Assembly: GCA_049472395.1 (NCBI GenBank)
Contig: JBLIRR010000037.1
Coordinates: 1-64,000 of the forward strand
Direction: 5' to 3'
From: JBLIRR01 sp049472395
Lineage (GTDB): Bacteria > SZUA-182 > DTGQ01 > JBLIRR01
Length of the DNA: 64,000 bases
The position numbers and the translations under genes were made by a program. Position 1 is the stretch's first letter; every line of letters begins with the position of its first letter. This document shows positions 59,475 through 64,000 of this stretch, one piece after another. The notes under the pieces were generated by a model. That model was not told where the DNA came from. It ran no database searches and worked only from the letters and a program-made list of their open reading frames with translations.

Positions 59475-62400
59475 TTATATACAGCCTTCCGTATCTCCTT
59501 TAATTTCATTACTAATTTTATTTATAATATTTTTAATGTACTCTTTAAGATCTTCGAGTGTAAATTCACCAGTTTTCCAGGCATAACCTTCGCCTACTCT
59601 TACGTGCCCCTCTGCTCCTCCTCCAGCTGATAGACTACCTTGAATTCCCCAAGTTAATTTATCTTTACCAATAGATGTTATGAGATCTGCACCCCCCTTT
59701 CCTAAAATACCACCTGACCCTCCATGAGTCATATATAACCCCTTTAGCACTTCCCAATCACTAGTAAACATAATCCCTAATTCTCCGCCAACACCTCCAC
59801 TCATTCCCATATGAGATCCAGTTTCACCAGCTACATAATATCCATGTTCAAGTTTGGGCCCTTTATCCCACGTTATATTTCCCCATTTGCCGCTTGAAAC
59901 ACTAAAACCCTGTCCTGCACCCGCAGAACCTTGACCACCACCAAAAATAAGAAGTAACCCCCACGGGTCAATCAAATTCACCGGATTATTTCCAACATAT
60001 ACATAAAGGTTCATATCACCGCCCGCAAATCCAAGTGGGTCTTGGGTCAGAAATCGCCCTATCTCTGGATCATAATATCGTGCTCTATAGTAATATAAGC
60101 CACTCTCAGAGTCAAATTCTCGGCCTGTATACGTATAGGGATTATTTAAAATGCCAGCCTGATTCACAATATTCCCAAAGGAATCATAGGTATATTCCTG
60201 TTGAATATTCCCGAGAGAGTCTGCAATTTGCGTAATACTTCCTAACCCATCGGAAAGATAATAATACGTAGTGCCTCCTATACGCACCTGTAGTGGCTCA
60301 TCGATACCAGGGCCATGGGTATAATAGTTACCCATAGTGAAGGTAGAATCCAGCGTGTACAAAACATCCTCACTATCATAAATATAAGAGGTTTTAACAC
60401 CATTAACCTCTTTACAAATTCTTCTGCCCAGACCATCATAATAATAGAAAATTGTGCTGCTTGGTGTCGTAATCCCTGTAAGTTGATTTTCGGTGTTATA
60501 GGTATATGTGGTAACCTCATCGTTAGACTTATTTATCTTTTGCGTAAGACAGCCATTGATATAGTGATAAGTAAAAAGGCCGTCATCTAAGAGTCTATTA
60601 CCTACATCATAACTCCACTCAGATGAGCTGGAAGAAGAGAGACGATTGCCAATAGGATCATAGGTAAATGTTTCCGTGGAAATCTGAGGATGAGTTGCTT
60701 GGAGTAATTGATAGAGTTGGTCATACGCATAGTCATGATCACCATGTAAGTCAGAGAGTTTAGTACGATTTTGTAAGGCGTCATATAAATAGCTAAAATT
60801 GGATATTGTCGTTATATCTAAGTTATGATTTAAAGCGGTTAGATTTCCATTGAGATTATAGCTATAAAGGGAGGTTAAGTCATTCGGTAATGTTTTTGCT
60901 GTACGTTGATTTTTTTCATCATATGCAAATGAATAAACCTGATTCGTTGATGTTGTGAGTGTGGATAAACTATTTCTAGTATCATAGGAATAATTGATTG
61001 CGTCGCCTAAGGGATCTGTCATACTTATCCTGTTTCCATTTGCATCATACGTGTAAGAAATCGTTGTATCCGGTTGGTAAACGGTAGCGCCGGTATATGC
61101 AGTAATTAATCGATTATTATTGTCATAATCAAAGGAGAGATGAGAATATGGATTTGTAATGGTGGTGATATTACCAATTAAGTCGTGATTATAGGTAGTT
61201 ATTTCTCCATTAGAGAAAGTTTTTCTCATGAGACGATCAAGACTGTCATACTCGTAAATTATTTCATCTCCATTATAAAGCGTTTTTTTGATTAGGTTTC
61301 CAACATTATCATAAGAATAGAGCTCTTGTTCATTTGAGGGATTAGTTATAGAGAGATTTCGATCTATACTGTCATAGCTAAAATAAGTAGTATATCCTTT
61401 AGCATTGGTTAATGAGATGAGATTACCCTTCTCATCATATCCGACTGCGGTTTCTCCATTCTGGGGATCTATGATTTTAACCTGTTGGTTATTTAAATCA
61501 TACTCATAATACATGATATTTCCTAAGGAATCGGTCATGGAAGAAAGATTGCCCATGGCATCATATGTATAGGTAGTCTGGTTGCCAAGCGGATCTGTTT
61601 TTGTAATAAGTCGATTTAGAGTATCATAAGTATAATAGGTGATTGCGTCTTTTTCGTCGGTTTTGGCTAAAATATTGCCATTGTGATCATACGTATAATT
61701 ACTTTCATGCCCCAAAGGATCAATCGTTTTAATGAGCCGGTTTTTATCGTCATAATGATACTCAGTGCTATTTCCATTCGCATCGGTCATTGATCTACGA
61801 TTTCCTACAGCGTCATATGTATACCTGATATGCCCTCCCACCGGATCAGTGATATCCCTTAGATTATTCATAGTATCATAGTCATATAATGTAGTATTTC
61901 CCAATGCATCGGTAAACGAAATCATATTTCCCGCAGCATCGTACGTATAGGTACTTATATTACCCAAAGCGCCTGTATGTTTAATCATATTCCCATAGGA
62001 GTCATATTCATACGTTGTGGTCGCGCCATTTGCATTGGTGATAGTATGGATGAGCCCATCACTATAATAGGTCATGGTTGTTGTATTACCCAAGGGATCT
62101 GTAATTGAAATAAGATTTCCATTTGCATCATAGCCAAACGTCCTGACCCTGCCTAATGTATCAGTTATAGTCTTTACTTTGTTGTATGTGCTCTCATACG
62201 TATAGGTGTTGGTATTGCCCAGTGCATCCGTTAATGAGATAAGATTACCCATGTCATCATATTCTTTTTGTATTGTAGCGCCATTTGGATTATGAATAGT
62301 GGCAATGTTACCTGATTCAATATCACGTTCATAGGTAGTTATGTTGCCCAACGCATCGATTTTGGAGGTTAAACGACCATATTTATCCGTTTTCATTACG

Positions 62401-64000
62401 GTAACATTGCCTTCAGGATCTGTATGGATATCATCTTGAGGAGGCAGCCCGGGGCTTGGATTATCATAGGTTCCTTCGCCTTCAATAAGGTCGTTGATAA
62501 GCCCATATCTATTGGAAGGAGAATAGTTATTGGTGCTTTCATCCGGACCCTCAACTCTCTCTATCATTCCATGAGTATCGTAATAATAATGCGTAGATCG
62601 AGAAAGGGGATCAGTTTTGGATGTCAACAAATGCAATGCATCATAGGTAAAACTCGTCGTTGATCCATCCGGCGCAATGATACTCGTTAAATTATTATCA
62701 CTATCATGAATAAACTGGGTGGTTCGTCCCGCAGGGTCGGTTATAGAGGAAAGAGTATTATCGTCAAAGGTAAATGTTGTACTAAGGTCAACAGGATCTG
62801 TGATTCTTGTAAGCCTATCGCTTGCATCATAGAAATAATTTGTGATTTGTCCATTAGTATCTTCCTTGGACGTCTCTAATCCTTGAGCATTAAAACGATA
62901 CGTAGTGCCATCCTTCATGATACGCGTGTATGAACCATCTTCATTACGAGAAAGGGTGGAATAATCTCCTTCCGGTGATATAAGGCCTGTATTTGTATTT
63001 GCATTTGTGCTCTGCTTTACTACTCGTATACGCTTATTGTCCTTATCAGCAATATAAATATTTCCGGCTTCATCCACCGCCACTCTCACGGGACTAGCTA
63101 ATTCGGCAAGTATGGCAGGACCGCCATCGCCGGAATATCCATAATTCCCATTTCCCGCTATCGTTGAGATTATACCGCTCGGATCTATCCGCCGGATACA
63201 GTTATTTTCTCGATCCGCAATATAAATATTCCCCACATTATCTACTGCTATTCCATAAGGCTTGCGAAACGAAGCTTCTACTGCAGGGCCGCCATCGCCG
63301 GAATATCCATACTTATCAGGATTGCCGGCTATCGTTGTTATGATACCAGATGGATCTATACGCCGGATACAATTATTACAGGTATCAGCAATATAAATAT
63401 TTCCGGCATTATCCACTGCTACATCTTTGGGAGCAGCTAACTCTGCATATACAGCAGAGCCATCATCACCTGAATAGCCCGGACCATTGCCAGCAATGGT
63501 TGATATAATACCACTTGGATCTATACGCCGGATACAGTGATTAAGGGTATCAGCAATATAAATATTTCCGGCATTATCTACTGCTATTCCATAGGGGCGG
63601 TCTAACAAAGCTTGTGTTGCAAGGCCACCATCACCTGAATAGCCTGAATGGCCCCATAAATCAAAAATACCCGCTATGATGGTGATAGTGCCGCCTGGAC
63701 TTATACGCCGGATACACTCATTGAGGGTATCAGCAATATAAATATTTCCGGCATTATCTACTGCAACGTCCGATGGTTGCCATAAATCAACTTCGAGTCC
63801 AACGGCCTCTTCCCCAAAACAGGGTCTCACAAAAGAACCCGCTATTGTGGTGATACCACCGCTTGATTCTATTCGCCGGATACGATCATCACGGCCACCA
63901 TCAGCAATATAAATATTCCCATGCGCATCTGCGGCAACTCCAGTGATAGTATTTAATGCAACTTCCGAAGCAACGCCATCATCTCGCCCTTCTCCTCCAC
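59475..64000 (-). CDS. NHL-repeat/Rhs (YD-repeat) giant surface protein (5' end beyond window)
   Basis: The frame is open from base 64000 to TAA 59475 (about 1507 codons visible). A GTG at 63830 is internal, since residues before it (DAHGNIYIADGGRDDRIRRI) continue the same repeats. The N-part is a run of NHL blades (DNAGNIYIADTxNxCIRRIDPSGIxxTIAGN), a propeller with near-identical DNA every 165-180 bp. About 35 YD repeats (YTYDxxGNLxSxTDPLGN) then form the Rhs shell, followed by the RHS core GLYYYRARYYDPEIGRFLTQ and NPVNLIDPWGL. A ~160-aa Gly-rich tip comes last (GQGSAGAGQGFSV... GGSGGILGKGGADLI). Rhs shells encapsulate and release a C-terminal toxin tip; here the tip type is unknown. Confidence 0.88.
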   Translation of the reverse strand, partial: GGEGRDDGVASEVALNTITGVAADAHGNIYIADGGRDDRIRRIESSGGITTIAGSFVRPCFGEEAVGLEVDLWQPSDVAVDNAGNIYIADTLNECIRRISPGGTITIIAGIFDLWGHSGYSGDGGLATQALLDRPYGIAVDNAGNIYIADTLNHCIRRIDPSGIISTIAGNGPGYSGDDGSAVYAELAAPKDVAVDNAGNIYIADTCNNCIRRIDPSGIITTIAGNPDKYGYSGDGGPAVEASFRKPYGIAVDNVGNIYIADRENNCIRRIDPSGIISTIAGNGNYGYSGDGGPAILAELASPVRVAVDEAGNIYIADKDNKRIRVVKQSTNANTNTGLISPEGDYSTLSRNEDGSYTRIMKDGTTYRFNAQGLETSKEDTNGQITNYFYDASDRLTRITDPVDLSTTFTFDDNTLSSITDPAGRTTQFIHDSDNNLTSIIAPDGSTTSFTYDALHLLTSKTDPLSRSTHYYYDTHGMIERVEGPDESTNNYSPSNRYGLINDLIEGEGTYDNPSPGLPPQDDIHTDPEGNVTVMKTDKYGRLTSKIDALGNITTYERDIESGNIATIHNPNGATIQKEYDDMGNLISLTDALGNTNTYTYESTYNKVKTITDTLGRVRTFGYDANGNLISITDPLGNTTTMTYYSDGLIHTITNANGATTTYEYDSYGNMIKHTGALGNISTYTYDAAGNMISFTDALGNTTLYDYDTMNNLRDITDPVGGHIRYTYDAVGNRRSMTDANGNSTEYHYDDKNRLIKTIDPLGHESNYTYDHNGNILAKTDEKDAITYYTYDTLNRLITKTDPLGNQTTYTYDAMGNLSSMTDSLGNIMYYEYDLNNQQVKIIDPQNGETAVGYDEKGNLISLTNAKGYTTYFSYDSIDRNLSITNPSNEQELYSYDNVGNLIKKTLYNGDEIIYEYDSLDRLMRKTFSNGEITTYNHDLIGNITTITNPYSHLSFDYDNNNRLITAYTGATVYQPDTTISYTYDANGNRISMTDPLGDAINYSYDTRNSLSTLTTSTNQVYSFAYDEKNQRTAKTLPNDLTSLYSYNLNGNLTALNHNLDITTISNFSYLYDALQNRTKLSDLHGDHDYAYDQLYQLLQATHPQISTETFTYDPIGNRLSSSSSSEWSYDVGNRLLDDGLFTYHYINGCLTQKINKSNDEVTTYTYNTENQLTGITTPSSTIFYYYDGLGRRICKEVNGVKTSYIYDSEDVLYTLDSTFTMGNYYTHGPGIDEPLQVRIGGTTYYYLSDGLGSITQIADSLGNIQQEYTYDSFGNIVNQAGILNNPYTYTGREFDSESGLYYYRARYYDPEIGRFLTQDPLGFAGGDMNLYVYVGNNPVNLIDPWGLLLIFGGGQGSAGAGQGFSVSSGKWGNITWDKGPKLEHGYYVAGETGSHMGMSGGVGGELGIMFTSDWEVLKGLYMTHGGSGGILGKGGADLITSIGKDKLTWGIQGSLSAGGGAEGHVRVGEGYAWKTGEFTLEDLKEYIKNIINKISNEIKGDTEGCI

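Noticed and set aside
63828..63830. GTG 63830 as the start of the Rhs protein
   Set aside because: The frame stays open to the window end and continues NHL repeats upstream of this codon, so the true start is outside the window.
63000..64000. CRISPR-like or tandem noncoding repeat array at the right end
   Set aside because: The periodic near-identical blocks keep one open frame encoding NHL repeats (GNIYIADxxNxxIRRI), so they are coding repeats.
1..64000. tRNA, rRNA or CRISPR loci
   Set aside because: No cloverleaf-like tRNA sequence with CCA-proximal TTCGA arm, no rRNA segment, and no regularly spaced short repeats with unique spacers were seen on either strand.

Overview
The window comes from a low-GC, Gram-negative bacterium with an outer membrane: there are beta-barrel proteins, lipoproteins, a BtuB-type receptor and a TolQR/TonB-type machine. 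It looks anaerobic or micro-aerophilic, because it has cobamide salvage/assembly genes and a gene that reads convincingly as a selenoprotein. The FHA-TonB protein, AgmX/PglI-type C-terminal domains, giant TPR proteins and VIT-vWA protein recall Myxococcota/Desulfobacterota and related candidate phyla. I cannot name the species or phylum from sequence alone.

Layout. 1-1007 (-): a leucine-rich-repeat lipoprotein that runs off the left edge, built on an exact 198-bp super-repeat. 1318-2250: a porin-like protein, convergent with a 97-codon CMD/AhpD-family gene with an in-frame UGA in a C-x-x-U site and a bacterial-SECIS-like hairpin just after it, then an M48 (Ste24) membrane protease. 4298-15565 (+): a tight operon resembling a minimal Agl-Glt trans-envelope machine: TolQ/AglR, two ExbD/TolR, a small exported protein, an FHA-TM-TonB protein, an OM beta-barrel, two TPR proteins and a terminal lipoprotein. 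16316-24825: a 988-aa TPR protein, a membrane sulfatase, and a three-gene unit (tiny membrane protein, methyltransferase, membrane sulfatase with TPRs). 24826-29636: gene remnants, a Nal1/trypsin-like protease beside a lipoprotein that repeats the protease's N-terminal domain, a broken papain-like gene, and an OM beta-barrel. 29637-36143: an exported protein with a clear terminator, a P2-type cation ATPase and a VIT-vWA protein whose last ~95 residues look like the TonB-like domain of the Glt-like operon.

36808-44324 (-): an envelope/thiol-redox block with heavy decay. It holds a peptidase-like protein with a frameshifted signal peptide, two copies of a small KKGYNPNSSS membrane protein, an intact TlpA-like lipoprotein, a metallophosphatase with an internal deletion and a glutaredoxin-CcdA-like gene with a frameshift and an amber codon. 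44750-50556 (-): btuB-cobT-cobQ-cobS-cobU behind a cobalamin riboswitch and intrinsic terminator, with a divergent cobC-like phosphatase.

52251-64000: AT-rich accessory DNA. It carries a CHASE2-sigma54 activator split by an amber codon, an exported Tyr/Gly-rich protein, a YafQ/RelB-type toxin-antitoxin pair with a palindromic operator, a HEPN-domain gene, REP-like hairpins, a MITE-like nested inverted repeat, a two-TM protein, and a very large NHL-Rhs (YD-repeat) protein that runs off the right edge and ends in a Gly-rich tip.

The strongest items are the overlooked selenoprotein, the compact Glt-like operon and its domain link to the VIT-vWA gene, and the NHL-Rhs polymorphic-toxin-like locus.
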